64,000 bases of DNA from Alteromonas sp. a30 (GTDB taxonomy: Bacteria > Pseudomonadota > Gammaproteobacteria > Enterobacterales > Alteromonadaceae): assembly GCF_026788005.1 (NCBI RefSeq), contig NZ_JABEPE010000010.1, positions 1 through 64,000 on the forward strand, read 5' to 3'. Each line of letters opens with the position of its first letter. Positions within the stretch are counted from its first letter, which is position 1. Positions 8,935 through 17,502 of this stretch are shown in pieces. The notes under the pieces were generated by a model, which was not told the origin of the DNA, made no database searches, and saw only the letters and a list, made by a program, of their open reading frames with translations. Made by a program: the position numbers and the translations under genes.

Positions 8935-10907
8935 GACAGCACCTCGCCTTTAATGTAACTTTCTAACTCCGGTAGGTTTGAGATAAATGGAAGATAATGC
9001 TTGGCGACGCCATTAAAATTGGAAACTTTATCCCTAACCTGTAAAGCACTGAAGGTAGTAAATGCCTGAGCTTCTATACCTTGCTGCAAATCTATTTCTT
9101 CACCTTGTAAGCCTAATGTTTGCATTAGAGATTCAAAAAAGCTTTGGGGATTTTTTACCAGCTCTTCATAGGAAATATTGATAAAGTGGCGACTCTCACT
9201 TCGCCAATTTGCAATAAATCTCTGATACACGCCGTATTGGTGAGCTATTGACTCTAAGGAAGTTGCATAAGACCATAAATGACTAAACTCATGCCTAAAG
9301 ATAGAAAAGATTGTCTCTAGTGGCTCTCTCTCAATATTAATAATTAAAGCATTGGGGAACAAAGTGCGAATTATCCCAACACTCATATAATTGGCAGGAT
9401 TTTTATCAATAAAAAAGCAACTTTTGCCCTGATTATTGCCTTTCGTAACATATTCATCAACGAAGGAGGTTAAGACCGTTCCGAGTCGCTCTTCATCAAT
9501 ATCTCCTTTTATAATGCTACTTAGTAGGTTAGGAAATTCGATTCTTTCACCCGTCTTATGGATACTAGGGTGGCACGCCAACATTCCTTCCAACAGCGTC
9601 GTACCTGAGCGAGGCATTCCAATGATAAAGATAGGACTGCATTCATATTGCTTCGAAGCAAACAATTCAGAAAATTTATGATGGAGAGATGTTGAAGCGT
9701 CCAGAACACGCTTAAAAAAGTCTTCTGCATCATTTTTGTTGTATTCAGCGCCTTTCTCTTGATTGCTTTTCTGTCTCAACTCATTGGCTTTTTGATACCA
9801 CTCATAGGCCAGAGAATATTCTTCGGCATCGTGATAAAAGTGCGCTACAACAAACGCAAGTGAGTCATTTTCAGGATGATCACTACCAGCTGCTTTTTTT
9901 AGTAATTGCAATTGCGATAGAGAAATAAGCCCAGACTCAATTCGGACTAGCTGAATGAAAATAGTTAAGTACTCGGGAAACTGCTTTATGCACTCTAAGC
10001 AAAGGTTCTTGGCAGTTTCTTTATCACCTTGAAAGATAGCTAATTGTGCTTGTGCATTGAATAAACCAGGAGCATTAAACGACACCGAAGTTAATTGTTC
10101 TATTGTTTCTTGCGCTTTCTCAAGCGCTAAAGAACTGACACATAACTCAACATATTTCGCTTTGTCCTTCAAAGTTTCAACGTCATCCTGATTTGAAGGC
10201 AGCGAAAGCAGTTTTTCATAGACAGAAATAGCCTCGTGCTGGCGACCAAGTTGAAAAAATGCTGAGGCAAGAAATCGATACCCATTTTTATCTGTATCAA
10301 ACTGAGTACACCACATTTGAGCCGCTTGAGAAAGTTTACTCCATAGGTGCTCAGCATCATATAACCAACACAATACATGCCAATAGGACGCATCATATCT
10401 TGCTTGTGCTTGATATTGTTCAAGTATGGCGATTGCTTCATACTTTTTATCCATTCTTACAAGCAATTGGGAAAGTGAAATTAAGCGCTTTAAGCTAAAC
10501 TGAATTGTTAGCAGCTTTTTTAATGCCTCGACTGAAATTTCCTTTTGATTTGATGCCAACGATGTACTGACGAGGCATTGCCACGATTGCTCATTCATTG
10601 AGCCATCAGGAATATTTTCAATTAATAAAGAGGTAGCTTGTTTTGGATCTCCTTTTCTCACGGTGTGAGTTGCTAGATTAACCCAGAAACCTTCCTCTTT
10701 TGGCTCTAACTTCAGCGCGCCTTTGAGTAGATTTTCAGCTTCATCAAACTGGCCTAATTGAGATAAGACACTTCCCTTCAAACTTAATAATTCTGCATTA
10801 TTGGGGGAATGGGTAAGGAGGTCGGAATAAAGAGAGAGAGCTCGTTCAAGTTCTCCCTTTTGGTGAGCTGCTAACGCAGCTTCAAATGTATTTTGTGAAT
10901 TAGTCAT
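8931..10907 (-). CDS. TPR-containing sulfotransferase
   Basis: 658 residues. Residues 1-400 are TPR-like repeats (first units at 5-75). The C-terminal domain is a Sulfotransfer_3/tyrosylprotein-sulfotransferase-like fold: 5'-PAPS loop FIIGMPRSGTTLLEGML at 427-443, TGERIEFPNLL after it, and the 3'-phosphate segment INIEREPLETIFSIFRHEFS (about 512-531). It should transfer sulfate from PAPS to a hydroxyl, plausibly on a protein or peptide held by the TPR array. No signal peptide. First gene of the three-gene coupled set. TPR-sulfotransferases next to TonB-dependent receptors are seen in Alteromonadales, as here, but their substrate is not something the sequence shows. Confidence 0.82.
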   Translation of the reverse strand: MTNSQNTFEAALAAHQKGELERALSLYSDLLTHSPNNAELLSLKGSVLSQLGQFDEAENLLKGALKLEPKEEGFWVNLATHTVRKGDPKQATSLLIENIPDGSMNEQSWQCLVSTSLASNQKEISVEALKKLLTIQFSLKRLISLSQLLVRMDKKYEAIAILEQYQAQARYDASYWHVLCWLYDAEHLWSKLSQAAQMWCTQFDTDKNGYRFLASAFFQLGRQHEAISVYEKLLSLPSNQDDVETLKDKAKYVELCVSSLALEKAQETIEQLTSVSFNAPGLFNAQAQLAIFQGDKETAKNLCLECIKQFPEYLTIFIQLVRIESGLISLSQLQLLKKAAGSDHPENDSLAFVVAHFYHDAEEYSLAYEWYQKANELRQKSNQEKGAEYNKNDAEDFFKRVLDASTSLHHKFSELFASKQYECSPIFIIGMPRSGTTLLEGMLACHPSIHKTGERIEFPNLLSSIIKGDIDEERLGTVLTSFVDEYVTKGNNQGKSCFFIDKNPANYMSVGIIRTLFPNALIINIEREPLETIFSIFRHEFSHLWSYATSLESIAHQYGVYQRFIANWRSESRHFINISYEELVKNPQSFFESLMQTLGLQGEEIDLQQGIEAQAFTTFSALQVRDKVSNFNGVAKHYLPFISNLPELESYIKGEVLS

Positions 10908-11052
10908 ATTACTTTAGATTAGCCACTGCTTAAAGAAGCTAACTTTCGTCGCACTTCTGATCGATTCGGTTGCACCGAGTATATCGACGACGAGAGGTAG
11001 ACTCCAGTAGTACCAGAGTCTCAATGAATCATTTTGACTAATTCTTACCGAC

Positions 11053-11379
11053 TTAACGGCTAGTAGAGGTAAAACCTCTTTTTTGCATGTGATCTACCAT
11101 ACCTTGGCTAGCTTCTGCTTCTCGTCGACGTTGCTCAGCTGTAGTACAAATGCGTTTAGGTAAACGGCTTCCCGTAACCATTTCGTTTCTGCACACTAAT
11201 CCCGTTCTAGCAACGGATTCTTTAGAAACACAATCTTCTTTGTGCTCTTTATTTTCTTTCATGCACTTGGCAATCTTTTCTTTTTTAGTGTCAACATCTG
11301 CTGTTTTAATATCAGATGTTGCTCCACATGCACTTAGTAATAGGCTTGCCACAAATACGGCAATGCTTTTCTTAAACAT
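11053..11379 (-). CDS. Small lipoprotein with TGSRLPKRIC motif
   Basis: 108 residues with a clear lipobox (LLLSAC, Cys18), so it should be lipid-anchored. The mature part is highly charged and holds four Cys. Its centre, CRNEMVTGSRLPKRICTT followed by AEQRRREAE, resembles a motif (C..E..TGSR.P.R.C.T) found in several small proteobacterial secreted proteins of unknown function. No catalytic residues recognised. It lies between the TonB-dependent receptor and the sulfotransferase set, same strand, with about 145 bases to the latter, so it may or may not share a transcript. Function unknown. Confidence 0.75.
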   Translation of the reverse strand: MFKKSIAVFVASLLLSACGATSDIKTADVDTKKEKIAKCMKENKEHKEDCVSKESVARTGLVCRNEMVTGSRLPKRICTTAEQRRREAEASQGMVDHMQKRGFTSTSR

Positions 11380-11570
11380 AACTTACTCCCAAAAATGTTA
11401 TGAGCTATCTATCCTCACCTTTTACGGACGATAAATCAATCAACTTGCTATTCTAAATCTACAAAAAATGTATATTTTTCACACTCATATGTTACAATTT
11501 TTTTCAGCATAACATGTTGTTTTATATGGCTTTTATTTTTTGAGTTTAATTTTTACCTGCTCTTTTGGAT

Positions 11571-11601
11571 ATAAAAAAGGCCAGCTATAAAAGCTGGCCT
11601 T
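11571..11601 (-). terminator. Terminator of the TonB-dependent receptor gene
   Basis: Inverted repeat AAGGCCAGCT / AGCTGGCCTT (11577-11586 and 11592-11601) with a five-base loop. On the minus strand it ends in a run of T, directly after the receptor stop. Strong rho-independent terminator. Confidence 0.9.
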
Positions 11602-11620
11602 CTTCATTACTCATCAAAGA

Positions 11621-14563
11621 TTAGAACGATACGTTCACACCCATGAAGATGTAACGACCTAGGTTGTCATAGTGAGGGAATGTATTACCATTCGCAGAAC
11701 CAGAAGGCGCATCAGGAAGTAGTGGTGGCTCTTCGTCAAATACGTTGTTTATACCTAAACGTAATTGCGTAGATTCCAATACATTCCAAGTCGCCGCTAA
11801 GTCAAAGTAAGCTTGGCTATCTAATGTAGTTTCGCCATCTGTACGGTTGTTATTACCATCGAATACAGCTTCTGTAACTTCGTCGATATAACGGATTGTA
11901 CCCGTAATCGTTGCATCCCAAGGTGTTACCCAAGAAGCACGAACGTTGTAGCGAAGTTCTGGAGTAGGTGGTCCACAAGTACCACGGTCCCATACACCAG
12001 CACAATCTTGAACACCTTCACCTGGTACAGGTTCTTGATCCCACTTAGTTAGGTAAGTACCAACTAAGTTAAGTTTCAAGTCGCCCATATCAGCTAAACC
12101 GAACTCGTAAGAAACATCAAAGTCAACACCAGAAGTTTCAAAGAAGCCAATGTTAATGTCTGTAGATTGGATGAAGCTTTGGTTGTTGATCCAAAGGTCA
12201 CCGGCAGCACCACGATTAATGAGTGAACAGAACGCTGCGTCACCTGATTCGGCACACTTAGCCAAAATAGTTGCAGGAGGAACTTCACTGATTGCATCTG
12301 TTACTTCAATGTTGAACCAATCCAATGCAATGTTTAGGTTAGGAATAGCACTTGGCGCTAATACCAAACCAAATGAAACTGTATCAGACTCTTCTGGCTC
12401 TAGGTCTGGGTTACCACCACTCAACTGGTTGTATTGACCAGCAGGGTTAGCAGAAATATTTCCGTACTGAGCACTTGTTACGCCGGTACGAGCACATTGT
12501 TCTTCTGTAAAGTCAGGGTTTGTGCCTGCACAAGGATCAGTATCTAAGTTAAATAGACCCACTGTTTGAGGACGGAACAACTCACGTACGTTACCTGCAC
12601 GAACGGCACGTTGGAAGCTCGAACGGAAACGAACATCGTCATTGATATTCCAGTCTAAGCCCACTTTATACGTATCAGTTGTTTTATCAGTTGAGTAATC
12701 AGAGTAGCGATATGCTAATTCTAAGTTAATTTGCTCAGCAAAAGCCTGACCTTCAACCAATGGAATTAACGCTTCACCGAAGATTTCTTCAACGTCGAAA
12801 TCACCAGAAACGGATGCTGTTGGACCACCTTGACCCGCACCGTCACCTGATTGGTAACCTTGGTCAGGGCTGTATACTAACTTCTCAGTACGACGCTCAA
12901 CACCTAATACAAGGTTAACACCAGTAGATGTACCAGGTACTACGAAACCTGCGTCAGTCAAGTCACCAGTTACGAAACCACCCACTTGCAGTGATGTTGT
13001 TTCACCTGTTGCAAATAGCGGAAGCGTGATGTAATCAAGCGCTTCTTGAGTTACACCGCCAGTTCGGAAAACATTCCAAGGAACACAAGCTGGATCTACA
13101 GCTGGAGCACCCGTTACAGGGTCAGGTAATGCGGTACGGCAAGCTGGGTTACCATCTGCGTCTTCAACTACATCGAATGCACGACCAATGCGAGTTGTTG
13201 ATAAATCGTTTTGATAAACTTCAGCTAACACTACTCGGCTGAAGTTACCAAATACGTCGTAAGACCAGTTGTCGTTAATTAGACCACGAATCCCCATTAC
13301 ACCACGGTAAGAAGTGTGACGTAAGTCATTTGAACGCTCAGCGCCCTCAACGTTACGACGACCGATGAATACGTTAGCAAAATCGTCTTCAGTTAATCCG
13401 TTGATTCCACAGATTGCATCGAACTGTTGCTCAGAAAGAAGTGGGTTACCACAAGAAAGTGAGCTAGTTACGAAGAACGCACCAGAAGGAGCGATTTGCG
13501 CGAAACTTCTGTCATCCATGAACATCATTTCAGCATACACATCTGCATGCTCATTGATTTCATAGTGACCAAATGCACCTAATGTGTAACGTTGGTCAGG
13601 ACGTTGGAAGTGGTTGCCCGGTGCATAGTTATAAGTCAAACCGTTTCTGTCGACGAATTGGTCGCCTTGAACGATATAGTCGAAACCTTGAAGACCTTCA
13701 GCAGCGTTCAAACCAAAGTCCGTAATGCGGCCTTCAGGAAGAGTAGATGAACCTGAACAGAAGAAGTCATCAGGAGTACCACCAAGAGCACAGTTACTGT
13801 AGTCACGGCTGCCTTGGCGAATTTCATCGATGTTACGGTAAGTAGCATACATTGTTACGTTACCGCGACCATCAGCAGTATTACTACCGATAACAACAGA
13901 GAAGTCACGAGTGTTACCGTCAGTGACATTATCAGTTGGCGCGTTATAACCGCTTTCAGCGTTTACGCCTTGAAGGTAAGCATTGTCATTATCGTGTTGA
14001 TAGAAGCTGTATTGGAAATCGAAGTCGATGCCTTCGAAGTCATCTTTCATGATGAAGTTAACAACACCACCGATAGCGTCAGAACCGTAAGTTGCTGATG
14101 CACCACCAGTCAATACTTCTACACGCTCAACCATAGCCGCTGGAATTTGGTTGATGTCAGCACCGATACCACCTGCGATAGGAGAACCTGAAGGCATACG
14201 ACGACCATTGATAAGTACCAATGTTCTTTCTGCACCTAGGTTACGCAAGTCAACTGTTGCTGTACCTGTCGCGCCGTTTGCCGTATTCGCTGTTTGCGAA
14301 GCAAAGATTGCAGGCATATCGTTAAGTAAATCCTCAATCCTTGTAATACCACTAATCGCGATATCTTCGGCAGTAATCTCTGTTACCGGGCTTGAGCTAA
14401 CCATATTGGCACGTTGGATACGTGAACCTGTAACAGCGATTTTTTCAACATCGTCTGCACCTTCTTGAGCGAAGGCAGTATTTGCTGAAAGAGCTGTAAC
14501 AGAGGCGGCACCAAAAGCTAAAGCTAATCGTACTGACTTAGCCAGTTTTGAGTTTGTATACAT
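11621..14563 (-). CDS. TonB-dependent outer-membrane receptor
   Basis: 980 residues. Signal peptide to about residue 33 (MYTNSKLAKSVRLALAFGAA..., cleavage at AFA/QEG). A TonB-box-like segment DVEKIAVTGSRI follows, then the plug domain (about 45-180) with LRNLGAERTLVLINGRRMP and VLTGGASATYGSDAIGGVVN, and a 22-strand-type barrel ending in the aromatic C-terminus GVNVSF. It imports an unknown ligand across the outer membrane using TonB. The subgroup with TLVLINGRRM plugs is large in Alteromonadales and often takes up peptides, polysaccharide fragments or other complex nutrients; no substrate can be assigned. Own promoter and terminator are visible. Confidence 0.93.
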   Translation of the reverse strand: MYTNSKLAKSVRLALAFGAASVTALSANTAFAQEGADDVEKIAVTGSRIQRANMVSSSPVTEITAEDIAISGITRIEDLLNDMPAIFASQTANTANGATGTATVDLRNLGAERTLVLINGRRMPSGSPIAGGIGADINQIPAAMVERVEVLTGGASATYGSDAIGGVVNFIMKDDFEGIDFDFQYSFYQHDNDNAYLQGVNAESGYNAPTDNVTDGNTRDFSVVIGSNTADGRGNVTMYATYRNIDEIRQGSRDYSNCALGGTPDDFFCSGSSTLPEGRITDFGLNAAEGLQGFDYIVQGDQFVDRNGLTYNYAPGNHFQRPDQRYTLGAFGHYEINEHADVYAEMMFMDDRSFAQIAPSGAFFVTSSLSCGNPLLSEQQFDAICGINGLTEDDFANVFIGRRNVEGAERSNDLRHTSYRGVMGIRGLINDNWSYDVFGNFSRVVLAEVYQNDLSTTRIGRAFDVVEDADGNPACRTALPDPVTGAPAVDPACVPWNVFRTGGVTQEALDYITLPLFATGETTSLQVGGFVTGDLTDAGFVVPGTSTGVNLVLGVERRTEKLVYSPDQGYQSGDGAGQGGPTASVSGDFDVEEIFGEALIPLVEGQAFAEQINLELAYRYSDYSTDKTTDTYKVGLDWNINDDVRFRSSFQRAVRAGNVRELFRPQTVGLFNLDTDPCAGTNPDFTEEQCARTGVTSAQYGNISANPAGQYNQLSGGNPDLEPEESDTVSFGLVLAPSAIPNLNIALDWFNIEVTDAISEVPPATILAKCAESGDAAFCSLINRGAAGDLWINNQSFIQSTDINIGFFETSGVDFDVSYEFGLADMGDLKLNLVGTYLTKWDQEPVPGEGVQDCAGVWDRGTCGPPTPELRYNVRASWVTPWDATITGTIRYIDEVTEAVFDGNNNRTDGETTLDSQAYFDLAATWNVLESTQLRLGINNVFDEEPPLLPDAPSGSANGNTFPHYDNLGRYIFMGVNVSF

Positions 14564-14667
14564 GTGTTGTCTCCCTGGAGCACTCGTTCTTGTATATATT
14601 ATTTTTGAAGGTTACCCAGTGTGTGGTAGGTAACTTTTTTCAGTAAGGTTAGAACACCTCGACCCGC

Positions 14668-14697
14668 ATCATACAACCTTGATTGAACTTCGGTCAA
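14668..14697 (-). promoter_or_regulatory. Sigma-70 promoter of the TonB-dependent receptor
   Basis: Minus-strand -35 TTGACC (14692-14697), 18-base spacer, -10 TATGAT (14668-14673) preceded by TG-like context. Predicted start near 14661, leaving a leader of about 98 bases. The rest of the gap 14564-15020 shows no gene. Confidence 0.6.
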
Positions 14698-14950
14698 TAA
14701 TCAAAGTCTAAGGCTAGTTACTCCTATCAACTTAACAAATAATCCACGACTTGCAAGCGGATTCTTTGTCTAATCCCTAAGCTGAAAGTATTTATGTTCT
14801 TAGATATAACCAAATTTGTAACGTTGTCTTTGCAAAGTAGCTGGGTAAGTATTAAAGCCTTGTTCTAATTAATAAAGGCGTAGTAGAAAGTGTTAAATGT
14901 GTCAATAATCACACTAAAATAGTGTGGATTTTTCAACATTATAAGAAACC

Positions 14951-14980
14951 ACGAGGCAGCACCCATCGCACCTACCTCGT
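14951..14980 (-). terminator. Possible terminator of tryptophan dioxygenase gene
   Basis: Stem ACGAGG/CCTCGT with partly paired interior, about 40 bases after the kynA stop on the minus strand, followed by a T-rich but imperfect tail. Weak call. Confidence 0.4.
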
Positions 14981-15020
14981 ATGGAGTCCTAATCAACAAA
15001 CTGTCTTGATGAAAAATAGA

Positions 15021-16103
15021 CTAACTAAAACCAAGTGACTTCTTAACGTTATCAGGTAATGGAGGTAAAGCGGACTTAGCGAGTATAAATGTTGCCATAT
15101 TGAAGAAGTCTTTAAATATACGATTTGAATCGGTGGTTTTCTTCAGGTAATCATGACCTGATGATCCTCCAGTCCCAATTTTCGTTCCCAACATTCGTTG
15201 CACCATCATGGCATGACGGTAACGCCAAATCGTCAACTTCTCATCAACTTCTGCCAGTTGATGCAGAAATTGGCACGGTAAGTTGAAAATAGGCTCTTCT
15301 GAATATTGCTGGATAAACAGTGCAGACAATACCGCTTTTTGTGACATTCTAAACTGACCACTATTTTTTACTTGCTGGTACTTTTCTGGATCAAGTAGTG
15401 CATCAAAAGAGTCAGCGGTTGACGCTAAATCTTTTAACTCCTTGGCTTTATCGGCGTCACTAAGATACTGGTTGTTTTTGATAATAGCCTCATCACTTTT
15501 CAGCATATCTGACGTTGCTTTGCGGTAATGCTGCCAAAAATCGAAATTCTCAAATTTTAAAAATGGCATACGTTCTAGCCACTTTTCTACAAGTTCAAAT
15601 AAACTTGCTTTTTTCTCTAGATCTTCCAAAAACGTTCTATCTTCTGTCTTTAAACGTTGAAAAAACGACTGTTTGTCGAATTCAATTCGATATTGATGCT
15701 TTAAACCTAAGCTAATTTCCAAAATCTTAAACTGGATACTTTGAAAGCCGGAAGCGGGAACTAAATAATCACGGAATGCGAGAAACTGCTGAGGCGTCAT
15801 GGTTTCCATAATCGCTATTTGATCATTCAGCAGGTCTTGTATTGCAAGAACACGCTTCAAACGATGTACAACAATAGTTAATTGTTCATCTTTAACTTCA
15901 CATTGCGAAAAAATATCAATTATTGAACTCAATTCGTGCAAAATTTGTTTAAACCACAATTCGTACACCTGATGCACTACAATGAATAACATCTCTTCAT
16001 GGGCAGGATCTGTATACTTGCTAGACTGAAGGGATTGAGCTGAGAGAAGTTTATCTAGCTGAAGGTAGTCACCGTAATAGACAGGGTGTGTATTTTTTTT
16101 CAT
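15021..16103 (-). CDS. kynA: Tryptophan 2,3-dioxygenase
   Basis: 360 residues. Heme enzyme opening the indole ring of L-Trp to N-formylkynurenine, first step of the kynurenine route. Evidence: N-terminal EEMLFIVVHQVYELWFKQ (37-53) with the distal His44 and substrate-contacting Phe51, and C-terminal WRYRHAMMVQRMLG with probable proximal heme ligand His297, followed by GTGGSSGHDYL substrate loop. It is longer than the compact bacterial enzymes of about 280-300 residues, with extra helical sequence around 130-240. No kynureninase or formamidase is adjacent. Divergent from the ComFB-like gene; the 74-base gap must hold both promoters. Confidence 0.93.
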   Translation of the reverse strand: MKKNTHPVYYGDYLQLDKLLSAQSLQSSKYTDPAHEEMLFIVVHQVYELWFKQILHELSSIIDIFSQCEVKDEQLTIVVHRLKRVLAIQDLLNDQIAIMETMTPQQFLAFRDYLVPASGFQSIQFKILEISLGLKHQYRIEFDKQSFFQRLKTEDRTFLEDLEKKASLFELVEKWLERMPFLKFENFDFWQHYRKATSDMLKSDEAIIKNNQYLSDADKAKELKDLASTADSFDALLDPEKYQQVKNSGQFRMSQKAVLSALFIQQYSEEPIFNLPCQFLHQLAEVDEKLTIWRYRHAMMVQRMLGTKIGTGGSSGHDYLKKTTDSNRIFKDFFNMATFILAKSALPPLPDNVKKSLGFS

Positions 16104-16177
16104 ATCTTGTCCGATTGATATTGTTATATTATTGCCTAAATGAGCTGAAATTTAGGTTATCAGAGTCTGGAGTTTGT

Positions 16178-16450
16178 ATGAAATTAGATGACGATGTTCA
16201 CAACTACTATGAGCACTTAGTTTTAGAGCGGATCGGGGAGTTAGGTTTACAAAACACTAAGGATGCCGATTATCTGGCCGATTTATGTTGCCTTGCGTTA
16301 AATCAGGTCCCACCACGATATATTCGGTTTGAAGTCGATATGGCGTTTTTTCTGAGCTCTAACGATAGAAGCCAAATGCAAAAAGAAGTGGCACAAGCGA
16401 TTGATAAATCGATGAAGATTCTGAACGAACGTAGAGCCGCTGTCGACTAA
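16178..16450 (+). CDS. ComFB-family (late competence) small protein
   Basis: 90 residues from ATG 16178, preceded by GGAG at 16169-16172; a longer reading from 16088 overlaps the kynA start and lacks a site. The pattern DDVHNYYEHLVLERIGE ... DLCCLALNQVPPRYIRFEVDMAFF is that of the ComFB domain, a short helical fold named from Bacillus comFB and common in marine gammaproteobacteria and cyanobacteria. The conserved CLALN.LPPRY core and two Cys are present. Function in this group is not known; some relatives are linked to cyclic-di-nucleotide signalling. Followed by a stem-loop at 16490-16516. Confidence 0.8.
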   Translation: MKLDDDVHNYYEHLVLERIGELGLQNTKDADYLADLCCLALNQVPPRYIRFEVDMAFFLSSNDRSQMQKEVAQAIDKSMKILNERRAAVD

Positions 16451-16489
16451 AAACACACTCCGTCGTTTTCTTACTCACTTAGTCAAAGA

Positions 16490-16516
16490 AAGGCAGGTAA
16501 TCACTTCACCTGCCTT
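16490..16516 (+). terminator. Stem-loop after comFB-like gene
   Basis: Perfect 9-bp inverted repeat AAGGCAGGT/ACCTGCCTT with a nine-base loop, 40 bases after the stop. Only a short T run follows, so termination may be partial. Confidence 0.6.
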
Positions 16517-16559
16517 AGATCTACTGATATTCTCCGCCGCTTTTTAAGAGCAAATACCT

Positions 16560-17219
16560 GTGTACAATTTTGCAAAGCAAGATGCCGTTGAGTGGTTACA
16601 AAGCCTAAATAACAACAGCATTGATCTAGTTATCACCGATCCCCCCTACGAATCCTTAGAAAAACACCGAGCAAAAGGTACAACTACAAGGCTCAAAGTC
16701 AGCAATGGCTCAAGTAACCAGTGGTTTGCAATTTTTCCTAACAGTCGGTTCGATACACTTTTCAAAGAAATTTACCGCGTACTTAAACCTAACGCGCATT
16801 TTTATTTGTTTTGTGATCAAGAAACTATGTTTATTGCTAAACCCATTGCAGAACAAGCAGGATTTAAGTTTTGGAAACCTTTGGTGTGGGATAAGCAAGC
16901 GATTGGTATGGGCTATCACTATCGTGCTCGTTACGAATTCATTCTATTCTTTGAAAAAGGTAAACGTAAACTTAACGATCTTGGTATTCCAGATGTATTG
17001 TCATTTAAACGCGTATGGCGGGGTTATCCTACAGAAAAGCCTGTGGAATTAATCGAAACGTTAATCAAGCAAAGTTCAATCGAAAACGATGTAGTTGCCG
17101 ATCCTTTTTTCGGTTCTGGCGCGACTTTAGTGGCAGCAGATAATTTGAACAGATATTATTTGGGGTGTGATATTTCAGATGCCGCACATCAACATGCCAG
17201 CTTAAGATTGAACACATAA
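16560..17219 (+). CDS. DNA methyltransferase (N6-A/N4-C, beta-type order)
   Basis: 219 residues from GTG 16560 with AAGAG nine bases upstream. The catalytic motif IV DPPY is at 27-30 and the SAM-binding motif DPFFGSGAT at 181-189, so motif IV precedes motif I, the order of beta-class amino-methyltransferases. Short target-recognition segment between them. No restriction endonuclease gene is nearby, so it is an orphan enzyme that marks a short DNA sequence, perhaps for regulation. Close relatives are annotated as site-specific DNA methyltransferases in Alteromonadales. Recognition sequence unknown. Confidence 0.85.
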   Translation: MYNFAKQDAVEWLQSLNNNSIDLVITDPPYESLEKHRAKGTTTRLKVSNGSSNQWFAIFPNSRFDTLFKEIYRVLKPNAHFYLFCDQETMFIAKPIAEQAGFKFWKPLVWDKQAIGMGYHYRARYEFILFFEKGKRKLNDLGIPDVLSFKRVWRGYPTEKPVELIETLIKQSSIENDVVADPFFGSGATLVAADNLNRYYLGCDISDAAHQHASLRLNT

Positions 17220-17230
17220 AAAGGAATTTG

Positions 17231-17343
17231 GGTGGCAGTCCAACCAGCCACATCTCGGCACATGAGTCACTCGCTACGGCTGCTCCCTTCCGGGCCTGAC
17301 CGGGTTCACCAGTTATCATTGCGAGAGGACCGAAAGGACCACC
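17231..17343 (-). ncRNA. ffs: 4.5S / SRP RNA
   Basis: Minus strand carries the near-invariant SRP apical domain GGTCAGGCCCGGAAGGGAGC, with GGAA tetraloop and internal loop that bind Ffh, then GCAGCC. The 5' GGTGGTCC and 3' GGACTGCCACC ends pair to close the long hairpin, giving about 113 nt, the size of the E. coli RNA. It is the RNA core of the signal recognition particle. A T run follows the 3' end. Confidence 0.93.
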
Positions 17344-17382
17344 ATAGAAATTATTAAGCGCTTATTTAACTAAGCGGCGGGC

Positions 17383-17411
17383 ATTATGCCCAATGACTTC
17401 GAGATATGCAA
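17383..17411 (-). promoter_or_regulatory. Putative ffs promoter with GC-rich discriminator
   Basis: Minus-strand -35 TTGCAT (17406-17411), 17-base spacer, -10 CATAAT (17383-17388), followed by GCCCGCC, the GC-rich discriminator expected of stable-RNA promoters. A small hairpin (CGCTTA/TAAGCG) lies in the precursor leader. Confidence 0.5.
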
Positions 17412-17444
17412 CGCTGTATTCACGCTTACATAATCTCCTTGAGC

Positions 17445-17491
17445 AAAAGGCCAGCAAATTGATGATATTTACGTCACCTACTGGCCTAAAA
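17445..17491 (-). terminator. Likely terminator of the amino acid dehydrogenase
   Basis: AGGCCAG/CTGGCCT arms (7 bp) with a long 25-base loop and T run on the minus strand, directly after the dehydrogenase stop. Moderate because the loop is long. Confidence 0.5.
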
Positions 17492-17502
17492 TTCATGGCT
17501 TG

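Noticed and set aside
17065-17319. 84-codon minus-strand frame
   Set aside because: It overlaps the 4.5S RNA and the end of the DNA methyltransferase and has no domain.
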